36,361 bases of DNA from an uncultured Eubacterium sp. (GTDB taxonomy: Bacteria > Bacillota > Clostridia > Lachnospirales > Lachnospiraceae), in assembly GCA_947385875.1 (NCBI GenBank), contig CANDMV010000027.1:1-36361 (forward strand), written 5' to 3'. This document shows positions 1-7,160 of the stretch, in pieces. Under the pieces are notes generated by a model. The model was not told the DNA's origin. It made no database searches and was given only the letters and a program-made list of their open reading frames with translations. Position 1 is the stretch's first letter. Each line of letters starts with the position of its first letter. A program made the translations under genes and the position numbers.

Positions 1-50
1 ATTTTCATTACGTTTTGTGCCTGAGCGAAGCGAAAGGAATGGATATAACT

Positions 51-1757
51 ATGAAATTACGCGCAAAGATTATGATGATCGCTCTGCTGCCTGTGTTTAT
101 ACTTGGTATAGGCATCTTTCTCCTAGCTGCAGACAGAATCGCAAACGGGATTTATGATGAAGCATACGCAGGAATGCAGGCTGCATCTCTGGCAGTCAGG
201 GATATTTTTGAAATCGGCAATCATGGAAGCTATCGTATGGATGAGGAAGGCAGACTCTGGAAAGGAGATACCCTTAACATCACTGAGTCAGTAGAAATTG
301 TAGATCATATTAAAGACAGCACCGGAATGGACGTAACCATCTTCTGGGGTGACACCCGTATTCTTACATCCATCAAAGACGCATCTGGAAACAGGCAGAT
401 CCAGACAAAAGCCCCTGACAAAGTCGTGCAAAAAGTATTAAATAATGGTGAATTTTACCTGGACAGAAACATAGAGATACTTGGGACTGAATACATCGTA
501 TGCTATGCTCCATTTTATCAGGATGGAACCGACGATGCTGTCGGCATGGTGTTTGTCGGAAAGCCTCGTTCCAACGTATCAAAAATGATTAATACCATCC
601 GTCTGCAGATGCTGACTGCAATTATAGCTGTACTTTTTGTCACTGGTGTGATCGTCATCATACTTGTAAACCGTATTACAAACGCGCTCAAAAAAAGCAT
701 GAACCTGCTGCAGCAGATCGCAGACGGCAATCTGGCTGTTGAACCGGACGTAAGCCTATTAAACCGCTCAGATGAAATCGGTATGCTGGGCAATGAAATC
801 CTTCAGCTGCGCAACAAGCTCCGGATCATAGTAGATGTGCTGCGTGATAACAGCAGCCAGCTGGACGAGGCATCTGCATCCTTAAAAGAACGCTCCGGAA
901 CAATCCTCAAGCTGATGAAAGGACTCGATCAGGCTGCTTCGGAAATGTCTTCCAGCTGTACCAGCCAGGCTGCCGATGCCAGCACAGCAGGCAGCGGCGT
1001 CACGCAAATGGGCGAAATGATCGGCGTGAACAATACAGAAATCCGCAAAATGCATCATATATCTAACCAGATTCAGGACATGTCCGAACAGACCATGTCT
1101 GAAATCTTAGAATTAAATACAGAGATGAAAAACGTCCGCACATCGATCAATTATTTAGGAAACCAAACGGCTCTTACAAAAGAATCCGCGGATAAAATAA
1201 GCAGCTCTACAGACCTGATCGCCGCGGTTGCCTCCCAGACCAGCCTGCTCTCTCTGAATGCCTCCATTGAAGCTGCCAGAGCAGGCGAACTCGGCAGGGG
1301 CTTCGGTGTCGTAGCATCTGAGATCCAGAACCTGTCTGTACAGGCAAATGAAGCTGTAGACGACATCCGTAACATGATCGAAAGCCTGACAGAAAATTCA
1401 AACAACACAATGCACCGCATGGAAGAAGTACATACAGTCATTAAAAACCAGGAAAAAAATATAGAGAAAACCGGACAGATCTTTGAGAACGTCAGAAACA
1501 GCATTTTGAGTTCAGCAGATCATATGAATAATATCATTGTGCAGACAGATCATATGGAAGAGGTCCGTACAGATATGGTAGCTGCCGTACAAAACTCTGC
1601 CGCACTGGCACAGGAGAATGCTGCCAGCATAGAAGAAATGCAGTCTTCACTCGAAAGCGCTTACAATGAGATCCAGATCCTTTCCGCAAAGACAGATGAA
1701 CTTGGAGAACTGTCACAGCAGATGAAAGAAAGCGTCGGCATCTTCAGTGTCAGTTAA
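51..1757 (+). CDS. Methyl-accepting chemotaxis protein (Cache-HAMP-MA)
   Basis: Transmembrane chemoreceptor that would signal through CheW/CheA to the flagellar motor. In the 568-residue product: TM1 at about 7-27, an extracellular single Cache-type sensor at about 32-180, TM2 at about 185-207, HAMP at about 208-260, then a long helical signalling domain whose hairpin tip is clear at about 390-415 (SLLSLNASIEAARAGELGRG). No CheR-tethering pentapeptide is seen at the C-terminus (ends GIFSVS). I chose the ATG at 51: an AAAGGA box lies 12 bases upstream and the N-terminus then starts directly before TM1; an ATG at 39 touches the box and the TTG at 15 is unsupported. No chemotaxis partner genes lie nearby, so the ligand cannot be inferred. 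Confidence 0.92.
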   Translation: MKLRAKIMMIALLPVFILGIGIFLLAADRIANGIYDEAYAGMQAASLAVRDIFEIGNHGSYRMDEEGRLWKGDTLNITESVEIVDHIKDSTGMDVTIFWGDTRILTSIKDASGNRQIQTKAPDKVVQKVLNNGEFYLDRNIEILGTEYIVCYAPFYQDGTDDAVGMVFVGKPRSNVSKMINTIRLQMLTAIIAVLFVTGVIVIILVNRITNALKKSMNLLQQIADGNLAVEPDVSLLNRSDEIGMLGNEILQLRNKLRIIVDVLRDNSSQLDEASASLKERSGTILKLMKGLDQAASEMSSSCTSQAADASTAGSGVTQMGEMIGVNNTEIRKMHHISNQIQDMSEQTMSEILELNTEMKNVRTSINYLGNQTALTKESADKISSSTDLIAAVASQTSLLSLNASIEAARAGELGRGFGVVASEIQNLSVQANEAVDDIRNMIESLTENSNNTMHRMEEVHTVIKNQEKNIEKTGQIFENVRNSILSSADHMNNIIVQTDHMEEVRTDMVAAVQNSAALAQENAASIEEMQSSLESAYNEIQILSAKTDELGELSQQMKESVGIFSVS

Positions 1758-1854
1758 GATCTGCTGTATATATCATTGCCGCTTACATAACCTCCTCCCT
1801 GACGACTGATTCCGTGTCTGTCGAGGAAACCGTTATAAATGCTCTATTCGAAAC

Positions 1855-2025
1855 GCGGACAGGCTATGTCAGGCAGACATAAATCTGAACAGACTGCTTC
1901 AGTATATTCTAATGCTGATACGCACACATCAGAGACACCGTAAGCCTTTATAAAAAAGGCCTCCTCCTCTGTAAAACACCCCTAAATATTGTTCAGATCA
2001 TGCCTGCCTGACATAACCTGCCCGC
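1855..2025. repeat. Gene-free stretch with long imperfect inverted repeat (MITE-like)
   Basis: The 467 bases between the chemoreceptor and the next gene contain two arms of about 35 bases (1855-1890 and 1991-2025) that are reverse complements with only a few mismatches and one indel; the shared core reads TATGTCAGGCAG and then ATCTGAAC. About 100 bases separate them, including a small GCCTTT/AAAGGC hairpin near 1943-1960. No transposase and no clear target-site duplication are visible. It could be a small non-autonomous element or a large RNA hairpin. Confidence 0.5.
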
Positions 2026-2043
2026 TGTCTTCATGACTGCCAT

Positions 2044-2088
2044 GCATCCGGCCCTTCGCCACGGGCGAACTTCCAATGAGCCGGATGC
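2044..2088. other. Strong nested hairpin upstream of the DUF3298 gene
   Basis: The outer stem GCATCCGGC (2044-2052) pairs perfectly with GCCGGATGC (2080-2088), and an inner stem TTCGCC (2055-2060) pairs with GGCGAA (2064-2069). No T-tract follows on either strand, so a simple intrinsic terminator is unlikely. It lies about 135 bases before the next start codon, followed by a very AT-rich stretch that could hold the promoter. Confidence 0.5.
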
Positions 2089-2224
2089 CGTTACTTTAAA
2101 CAGCAACCTTATGCAAAATCCTATTGATGTATACAAATAATTATAATAAAATAATATTATATTATATTTTATTGTAATCCAGTCCACGCTGTCAGACAGT
2201 TATCGTACACAATAGGAGAGACAA

Positions 2225-3007
2225 ATGATGAAATGTAACAAAAGAAAAAAGATCAGAAAAAGAAAAATCGCATCCTATATACTTTTCTTTCTCATGCTCA
2301 CAAATTCACTCGACGCAGAGAATGTTTATGCATATCATATCCCCAAAACACAAGCTGAAGCTTATCCCGCAGCCCGCATAAATGAATTATCTTCTTTTAC
2401 ATATATCATAAAAGAAGATAAGCTTGAATACAAAGACAAAAACGGCAATGTGAGAGGAATTGTATCCTTCAGCTATCCACAGTTTACTGGCAGCTCCTCT
2501 TTTTTGACAAAGCTTAACAAACAGCTCCAAAAGAAAAGCCATAAATACTTAAACTCTGAAAACGCAGCCAACTTAAAAGAATCTGTAAAGTACCGCATAG
2601 ACACTAACAGCTTTTATGACAAATCTGAACAGTATTATTGGACAACCAGCTGTACTGCTGCATATGAAAAAGACGGCATTATAAGCTTTCGCATGACGGA
2701 AAACTGGTACGCAGGCGGTGTTCATAACCAGTCAGATTATGGATTAAATTATGATATAAAAAACAAGAAAAAGCTTACCATAGAAGATGTTATTGCAGGA
2801 GACTCTAAAAAAGCAATCTTGAAGGCTGCCAAAAAATACTGCGGAGATGATGCAACCGCCTACAATATTATAAAAAGAACCAAAAAATATAACTTCTTTC
2901 TTCAGGACGGGGACGTATATATCTGCTATGGAAGCTATGAACTGGCCCACGGTACCAGCATTGATCAATTTACTGTCGAAGGCTGCTATAGGCAGACAGA
3001 AAAATAA
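2225..3007 (+). CDS. Secreted DUF4163/DUF3298-type (RsiV/PdaC-like) protein
   Basis: Protein of 260 residues with a basic N-terminus and hydrophobic core typical of a signal peptide (about 1-36), so probably exported. The body matches the DUF4163-DUF3298 layout: a segment with tyrosines and FxYPxF-like strands at about 60-150, then a DUF3298-like part with GGVHNQSDYGLNYD (about 164-177), the LTIEDV turn and a final FFLQDGDVYICYGSYELAHGT-like strand pair. In RsiV this region binds lysozyme; in PdaC it sits beside a deacetylase domain. Neither an anti-sigma N-terminus nor an enzyme domain is present here, so the role is unknown. The start is set by an AGGAGA box at 2214-2219. It converges on the M56 gene. 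Confidence 0.75.
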   Translation: MMKCNKRKKIRKRKIASYILFFLMLTNSLDAENVYAYHIPKTQAEAYPAARINELSSFTYIIKEDKLEYKDKNGNVRGIVSFSYPQFTGSSSFLTKLNKQLQKKSHKYLNSENAANLKESVKYRIDTNSFYDKSEQYYWTTSCTAAYEKDGIISFRMTENWYAGGVHNQSDYGLNYDIKNKKKLTIEDVIAGDSKKAILKAAKKYCGDDATAYNIIKRTKKYNFFLQDGDVYICYGSYELAHGTSIDQFTVEGCYRQTEK

Positions 3008-3024
3008 TATTGAAAGTTCACCAT

Positions 3025-3101
3025 GCCGCCATCCGGGCACACGGTAAAAACGCAGGCTCTCTAATGGAACCTGCGCTTTTACTGTATGCCCGAATGGCGG
3101 C
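3025..3101 (-). terminator. Large hairpin with inner intrinsic terminator (M56 operon end)
   Basis: The arms 3025-3060 and 3066-3101 are nearly complementary. Read on the minus strand several mismatches become G-U pairs, so the structure suits the leftward BlaI-M56 transcript that ends at 3106. The inner part is a CGCAGG/CCTGCG stem followed on the minus strand by TTTTT, with an A/T-flanked form on the plus strand too, so it may act in both directions between the convergent genes. Confidence 0.7.
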
Positions 3102-3105
3102 AGAT

Positions 3106-4710
3106 TTACTTCAGGATACGGACAGCCATGCTGATCTCCCTATAATTAAGATCAGAAGCTTTTACGCCGTCTCTCATATTGCTAGCATGGATAACCTGCC
3201 CTTTGCCGTTATAAATACCTTCATGAGACAGATATCCGCGGCCGCTTTCATCTGTTTCACCATAAAATATGAGATCTCCCGCTGACAGTTCGTCCAGAGA
3301 AATTTCAGTTCCGCTGGCTGCCTGTCCATCCATATCGTCCGGCAGCTCAATTCCTGCTTTTTCATAAACAGCTTTCACAAACCCCGGACTATCTACTCCG
3401 CTAGATAGATCTGTGCCACCAAATCGATACGCTGCCCCGATATATTCCTCCGCTAGTTCCGCAATCTGTTCAGAACCTCCATAAGACAATGCCTTCTGCT
3501 CCGATGCTGCATTCTCAGAAGACATCATTTTCTGCCCTGACGCTGCTGCTTCTGCTGACAATTCTTGCTGTTCTGCTGCTGCTGAATTATTTATTTCCAT
3601 TGATGTTTTTCTCTTAGATCTGACAGCTGCATTCGAATTTATACTATCACCTGCCATATCCTCTTCTATTGTCTCTATTGTCTCCATGGTCTCTATACTT
3701 TCAGACGCCTTTCTAACTTCTTCTGGTGTCTCCTGTGCTGACACTGTAAATGCTGTTGCCACACAGCAGAGCATCCCGACTGCCAGAGCAGCCGCTTTCC
3801 GTGAATATTTTTTTGTTTTCATAATTATCAGTATCCTTTCTTCTATTTCTGAATAACCAACGAAACAGGCATTCACCGGCCCGATAGGGTCGCGGCAGCC
3901 TTCCGCCAGCCGGATTAATATAAGTGCATAAGCTGTTTTCAGACTACGGGAATACTTTCGGACTACTTCTTCATCACAGGCCGTTTCCATATCCCTGTTC
4001 AGCAGCACAGCCATAACCCATACCATTGGATGGAACCAGTATAGACACAGGGTCAGATATAACATATGTTTTACAAGCACATCCCACCACCGGATATGTA
4101 CCCATTCATGTTCCATGATACATTGAAATTCTTCCTCACTGAGTTCCATTCCAGAAGGCATCAGTATCACAGGCCGGAATATTCCATAGGTGAACGGGCT
4201 TTTTACCAGCTCAGATTTACGCAGTGTTACTTTTCGAAAACTGCGGTGCGCATTAAGCCATCGAGCCGCTTTCTCTTCACACACTGGCAGAGACAGACTG
4301 TAAATTCTTCTGCTGCGCATGTGCCTGATTAAAATTTTCAGGGCAAGGAAGGACGCTGCCGCCAGCCAGACAGCAAAAGCGAAAGCTCTCTTACAGACAT
4401 CAGCCTTTTGGGCATTTACCGATGTCCGGCCTGCATCATCCGACTGCATATACAATGTTTCTTTCCTGTTCATCCGGTCTGATGTACCTGAATCTGCCTG
4501 CTGACTATGGGATTGCGCCGCTGGCTCTCGAAAATGGATCACCGGCCTTTGAACCTGGATAGAAATTGGCAGAAGCAGACGTATTAAAGCAAATATCCAT
4601 AAAACCACAAGAAACCGTTTTGGTACCTGATGATAAAATAAATATCTGAAGCATATGACTGCAGCAATCAAAATGGTACCACTGGTACACATATATAAGA
4701 TCTTATCCAT
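3106..4710 (-). CDS. M56 (BlaR1-like) sensor protease fused to a cysteine-less NlpC/P60-like domain
   Basis: Membrane sensor-protease of the BlaR1/MecR1 type that would cleave or inactivate the adjacent BlaI-like repressor. Numbered from ATG 4710 (GAGGTGG box 4-7 bases upstream; an ATG at 4722 overlaps the blaI-like stop): N-terminal membrane helices, the M56 zinc site HEWVH (about 201-205) with a downstream acidic cluster (ACDEEV), a last TM at about 305-325, a low-complexity linker (about 335-412) and an NlpC/P60-like domain (about 414-534). Instead of the penicillin-binding sensor of BlaR1, this domain would face outside. Its catalytic motif is altered: DCSGF of active C40 peptidases reads DSPGF, with serine at residue 441 (bases 3388-3390); the downstream catalytic histidine (SHEGIY, residue 496) remains. 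A peptidoglycan-sensing pseudo-enzyme is an inference. Confidence 0.85.
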   Translation of the reverse strand: MDKILYMCTSGTILIAAVICFRYLFYHQVPKRFLVVLWIFALIRLLLPISIQVQRPVIHFREPAAQSHSQQADSGTSDRMNRKETLYMQSDDAGRTSVNAQKADVCKRAFAFAVWLAAASFLALKILIRHMRSRRIYSLSLPVCEEKAARWLNAHRSFRKVTLRKSELVKSPFTYGIFRPVILMPSGMELSEEEFQCIMEHEWVHIRWWDVLVKHMLYLTLCLYWFHPMVWVMAVLLNRDMETACDEEVVRKYSRSLKTAYALILIRLAEGCRDPIGPVNACFVGYSEIEERILIIMKTKKYSRKAAALAVGMLCCVATAFTVSAQETPEEVRKASESIETMETIETIEEDMAGDSINSNAAVRSKRKTSMEINNSAAAEQQELSAEAAASGQKMMSSENAASEQKALSYGGSEQIAELAEEYIGAAYRFGGTDLSSGVDSPGFVKAVYEKAGIELPDDMDGQAASGTEISLDELSAGDLIFYGETDESGRGYLSHEGIYNGKGQVIHASNMRDGVKASDLNYREISMAVRILK

Positions 4711-4718
4711 CTGCCACC

Positions 4719-5078
4719 TCATTTCAAATCTTCAATCATCTTCTTTAAACGCGCAATACGGTCTGGATCCATTTCCTTATTTCCAATCAGAGACGCAATC
4801 AGCAGATCTTCTGAACCTCCATACATTCGGTCAATCAGATCCTTTGTCTCGGCTCTTTGTACCTCTTCCCTGCTTATCAGCGGCCTGCAGATAAATCCAG
4901 GATCCATCCGCGAAACAGCCTGCTTCTCCACGCACTTTTTCACTACAGTATACGTTGTCGTCTTACTCCAGCCGATCTGTTCCTTTAAACGCAGTGCAAT
5001 TTCTTTTGCCGGCATATCACCTTCTTTCCATAACAAATCCATGACTTTTAATTCAGATTCAAATAATTTTACTGTCAT
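4719..5078 (-). CDS. BlaI/MecI-family transcriptional repressor
   Basis: Winged-helix repressor of 119 residues, the usual size for the family. It opens with the conserved pattern ESELKVMDLLWKEGDMPAKEI, followed by the recognition helix region (WSKTTTYTVVKKCVEK) and a C-terminal dimerisation helix bundle. GGAGGA lies six bases before the ATG. The gene is translationally linked to the M56 gene, whose preferred start lies eight bases past the stop. The inverted repeats immediately upstream are probably its operators, giving autoregulation relieved by proteolysis. The wider regulon cannot be seen from this window. Confidence 0.93.
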   Translation of the reverse strand: MTVKLFESELKVMDLLWKEGDMPAKEIALRLKEQIGWSKTTTYTVVKKCVEKQAVSRMDPGFICRPLISREEVQRAETKDLIDRMYGGSEDLLIASLIGNKEMDPDRIARLKKMIEDLK

Positions 5079-5089
5079 TTTGATTCCTC

Positions 5090-5143
5090 CATTCTACTGC
5101 AATAGAATGATTATATTCTATTGCAGTAGAATGAGAATGTCAA
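5090..5143 (-). promoter_or_regulatory. Promoter with paired palindromic operators for the BlaI-like/M56 operon
   Basis: On the minus strand TTGACA (5143-5138) and TAGAAT (5120-5115) are 17 bases apart. A perfect inverted repeat with 19-base arms (5090-5108 and 5115-5133) overlaps the -10 region and the likely start point. Each arm is itself a near-palindrome centred on TGCA (ATTCTA...TAGAAT), so there are two operator-like dyads 24 bases apart, about two and a half helical turns. This is the expected place for a BlaI-type autoregulator to bind. Confidence 0.85.
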
Positions 5144-5172
5144 GTATTTTTTTAACTTTTATATTGAAAAGT

Positions 5173-5203
5173 GTAACAGTTCAGCCTTCGGCTGAGCTGT
5201 TAC
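5173..5203. other. Hairpin between divergent promoters
   Basis: Fourteen-base stem (5173-5186 with 5190-5203, one G-T pair) around a TTC loop. It is followed by GAAAAGTAACCTTGT (5205-5219), a 15-mer repeated exactly at 29272-29286. No U-run follows on the plus strand, so it is not an obvious terminator there. Confidence 0.55.
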
Positions 5204-5252
5204 TGAAAAGTAACCTTGTCTGAACCAACATTAATAGCAATATTTATTATAT

Positions 5253-5281
5253 TTGACAAACGTAAGGGATTTTTTTATAAT
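5253..5281 (+). promoter_or_regulatory. Consensus sigma-A promoter for the NgoFVII_C-like gene
   Basis: TTGACA (5253-5258) and TATAAT (5276-5281) are separated by exactly 17 bases, a perfect vegetative promoter facing right. The predicted start point is near 5288, leaving a leader of about 140 bases before the ATG at 5428. Confidence 0.88.
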
Positions 5282-5427
5282 TGTATATATCTGGGAAGTT
5301 GTTTTACTCATCAGCCAGCAGCTAAAGAAATTCATAAGTATGCTTGAACATATAGACAGCAGCAGGCTCATGCGGTCCGAAAATTTGAAAACAGGGTTTC
5401 CAGACAGTCTAAAGGAGGAAACATCAT

Positions 5428-5850
5428 ATGGCAAGATTAGATTTATACAGTAAACGTGACGGTAATGTGCAGCAGCAGGGCGGCTTGAACTGGGGTTTTT
5501 CTGATGGACATGTCTGTATTGATGACGCATATGCAGCCATTACTCACGATTTTATATTAAATCATCCTAATTTTTTTCCAGCGGCAGGAAGTGTCATAAA
5601 TGTCATCTGGGACGATCAGGCTATCATGCTTTGTTCAGTCGAAGGAACCCAGAAAATCAATGGAATAATATATCCTAAACAGCTGACATCTGCCTATGAT
5701 AAATCGATATTTGGAGCATATATCCGTAATAGAATGGGAATTCCATCAGGTAAACGTATTCAGATGAGCGACTTGGACCATTATGGCAGAAGAGACATTG
5801 AAATAATAAAGCTGCCGAATAATACTTACTATTTTGACTTTCACGTTTAA
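5428..5850 (+). CDS. Stand-alone domain like the C-terminus of NgoFVII/PLD-type restriction endonucleases
   Basis: Protein of 140 residues starting after a strong AAAGGAGG box (5411-5418) and a consensus promoter. The motifs match, from memory, the C-terminal B3-like DNA-recognition part of NgoFVII-type restriction enzymes: a GGLNWG motif (18-23), a short acidic stretch leading to DDAYAAI, IFGAYIRNRMGI (94-105), DLDHYGRRDIEI (115-126) and a terminal YYFDF (134-138). The catalytic phospholipase-D HKD domain that normally precedes it is absent and nothing upstream encodes it. No methyltransferase is nearby. It may be a DNA-binding protein of unknown use, or a fragment kept as a separate gene. 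The family match needs a profile search. Confidence 0.6.
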   Translation: MARLDLYSKRDGNVQQQGGLNWGFSDGHVCIDDAYAAITHDFILNHPNFFPAAGSVINVIWDDQAIMLCSVEGTQKINGIIYPKQLTSAYDKSIFGAYIRNRMGIPSGKRIQMSDLDHYGRRDIEIIKLPNNTYYFDFHV

Positions 5851-5873
5851 ATTTCATACACTTTATTGGAATG

Positions 5874-5952
5874 TGTCAGAATTTCAGTGTAAGTTTTTCG
5901 TATCATCGCATAAATCAGGCATTGTACGAAAGCTTACAAGAAAGATCTGACA
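5874..5952. terminator. Imperfect inverted repeat between convergent genes (possible terminator)
   Basis: Arms 5874-5902 and 5925-5952 pair through TGTCAGA/TCTGACA, TGTAAG/CTTACA and TTCGTA/TACGAA blocks, separated by small mismatches. It lies between the ends of two convergent genes. A T-rich tract is not directly adjacent, so a terminator role is likely only from position. Confidence 0.5.
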
Positions 5953-6009
5953 CTCTCGTTTCGCAGTATTCTGTAAAAATAATCATGTCTGCTTTTTAAT
6001 TTTTCTGCG

Positions 6010-6797
6010 TTATATTCTTTTCCTTTTCGATACACTACCTTTCTTTTTGAAAAAACTTAACCTGCGTTTTCTTTTAATCTCTAACGCTGCCGCCGCCTGT
6101 TCCTCAGTCAGGTTCAGATTTTTCATTAGATTATGGATATGCTTTCTTTCAGCTATCATTTCTCCCATCTTTTTGCCACGTTTCTCACCGCGAATTTCTC
6201 CGATCTTTTCCCCACGAATTTCTCCGATCCTTTCACCACGAATTTCTCCGATCCTTTCACCCTCTCTTCTCTCATCTTCCATCCAATCGATCAATCCCTG
6301 ACACATATCTATCTTCCCATCCTCTCTGTAATAATCTTTTATATCTATCACATTTCCTACCTTTGCATATTGGACAATCACATCCCATGCATCCCACTCC
6401 ATATTCTGGTAATACGGATCCTCTGTCACCAGCTTTTTCAGCGCCTCCTTATCATCAGAATACCGGATAAAATTCAACACCTGACGCACATCTGTATAAA
6501 ACATGCTGACGTCCTCCATTTTTCGAACTTCCAATATTTGCATTTGATAATCCTGGGTACAACTGCGAATTTCTTTTGTCAGACCTGCATATTCAATCAT
6601 ATCATGCAGTGTTCTTGGTCCGTCCCACTCATCTTTCTGCTTTCACCCGGCTGCGGTATATATCCGGTCTGTGTGTCAAGCTCCGCAAGATCCTGCGCTA
6701 CTACAGCCTGAGCGCCTTGGAACAGGATTCCGTTTACAAGGTCTGCAAAGCGTCTGTCATCAGACAAAAATACTTTCCATACCATATCTTTTTTCAT
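6010..6797 (-). pseudogene. Rpn-family (PD-(D/E)XK) recombination-promoting nuclease, internally deleted
   Basis: The start (ATG 6797) encodes the typical Rpn opening KVFLSDDRRFADLVNGILFQ up to LDTQTGY, then runs to a stop at 6597-6599. The C-terminal part continues in another frame, with the family motif DEWDGPRTLHDM upstream of the ATG at 6600, on to 6010. Rpn proteins are usually about 300-350 residues; here the central hundred-odd residues holding the nuclease core are missing at about 6640-6650, where the frame also changes. The tail has the usual charged GERIGEIR repeats. The gene therefore cannot make an active nuclease. The C-terminal ORF (196 residues from 6600) could be translated alone but has no clear ribosome binding site. 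Confidence 0.8.
6191..6262 (-). repeat. Three 24-bp tandem repeats in the Rpn C-terminal region
   Basis: The unit with core CGAATTTCTCCGATC begins at 6191, 6215 and 6239, a 24-base period, and encodes repeated GE(R/K)IGEIR octapeptides on the minus strand. Such charged repeats are common in Rpn-family tails. Confidence 0.8.
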
Positions 6798-6804
6798 ACA
6801 CCAT

Positions 6805-6824
6805 CCTCCTGTTTTCTGCAGGAG
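6805..6824 (-). promoter_or_regulatory. Hairpin sequestering the Rpn Shine-Dalgarno
   Basis: On the minus strand CTCCTG (6824-6819) pairs perfectly with CAGGAG (6811-6806) across a seven-base loop. The second arm is most of the AGGAGG ribosome binding site (6810-6805), seven bases before the ATG at 6797. The gene would be poorly translated unless the hairpin opens. Confidence 0.6.
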
Positions 6825-6988
6825 TTTAGAAAACCCCTGCCATTATTTTATCTTAAGCATGGATTTTCTGTGGTTCTGAATTTTAACAGGACGGCAGACG
6901 TCTTCCCACTTAGAAATGTCGTTCGACGGGATTACCCCTTTGACATACAGGACTGGAATATTCCTGCATAGAAAATATGCTTTTTATG

Positions 6989-7017
6989 ATTATAACACGA
7001 ATGTATCTATATTTCAA
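6989..7017 (-). promoter_or_regulatory. Promoter for the leftward Rpn transcript
   Basis: TTGAAA (7017-7012) and TATAAT (6994-6989) are 17 bases apart on the minus strand. The start point would be near 6982, giving a leader of about 185 bases before the Rpn start codon. The -35 lies within a direct-repeat tract. Confidence 0.75.
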
Positions 7018-7081
7018 ATGTAATATTATATTATTTTTGCATATGCCTATATTTCAAATGTAATATTATTTTGTTTTTGCA
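7007..7081. repeat. Two direct AT-rich repeats, 40-bp period
   Basis: The segment CTATATTTCAAATGTAATAT starts at 7007 and again at 7047, with similarity continuing to a TTTTTGCA end in both copies. The first copy contains the -35 box of the leftward promoter and the second lies just upstream of it, so the second may be an UP-type element or a relic of promoter duplication. Confidence 0.75.
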
Positions 7082-7114
7082 CTAGAAAAAACAGTATTTC
7101 TACATCCCAATAAC

Positions 7115-7155
7115 AAAAATCCAGTACTTCACCTGCTGCGAATTACTGGATTTTT
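7115..7155 (-). terminator. Intrinsic terminator after the GH43 gene
   Basis: TACTGGATTTTT (7144-7155) pairs with AAAAATCCAGTA (7115-7126); on the minus strand the stem ends in a run of T. It lies just past the GH43 stop at 7161 and is symmetrical enough to work on both strands. Confidence 0.82.
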
Positions 7156-7160
7156 CTTCA

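Noticed and set aside
1758..1881. Open stretch after the chemoreceptor reading LTTDSVSVEETVINALFE
   Set aside because: No start codon with a ribosome binding site, no recognisable family, and it ends inside an inverted repeat; probably chance.
5253..5453. Open frame upstream of and overlapping the NgoFVII_C-like gene
   Set aside because: It begins within the promoter itself, lacks a ribosome binding site and is overlapped by a gene with a strong one; internal ATGs also lack a box.
6191..6262. Regular 24-bp repeats as a CRISPR-like array
   Set aside because: There are no unique spacers; the repeats are contiguous and encode the charged Rpn tail.
6576..6971. Plus-strand frame across the Rpn region
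   Set aside because: Antisense to the Rpn relic and its leader, with no start signals or family match.
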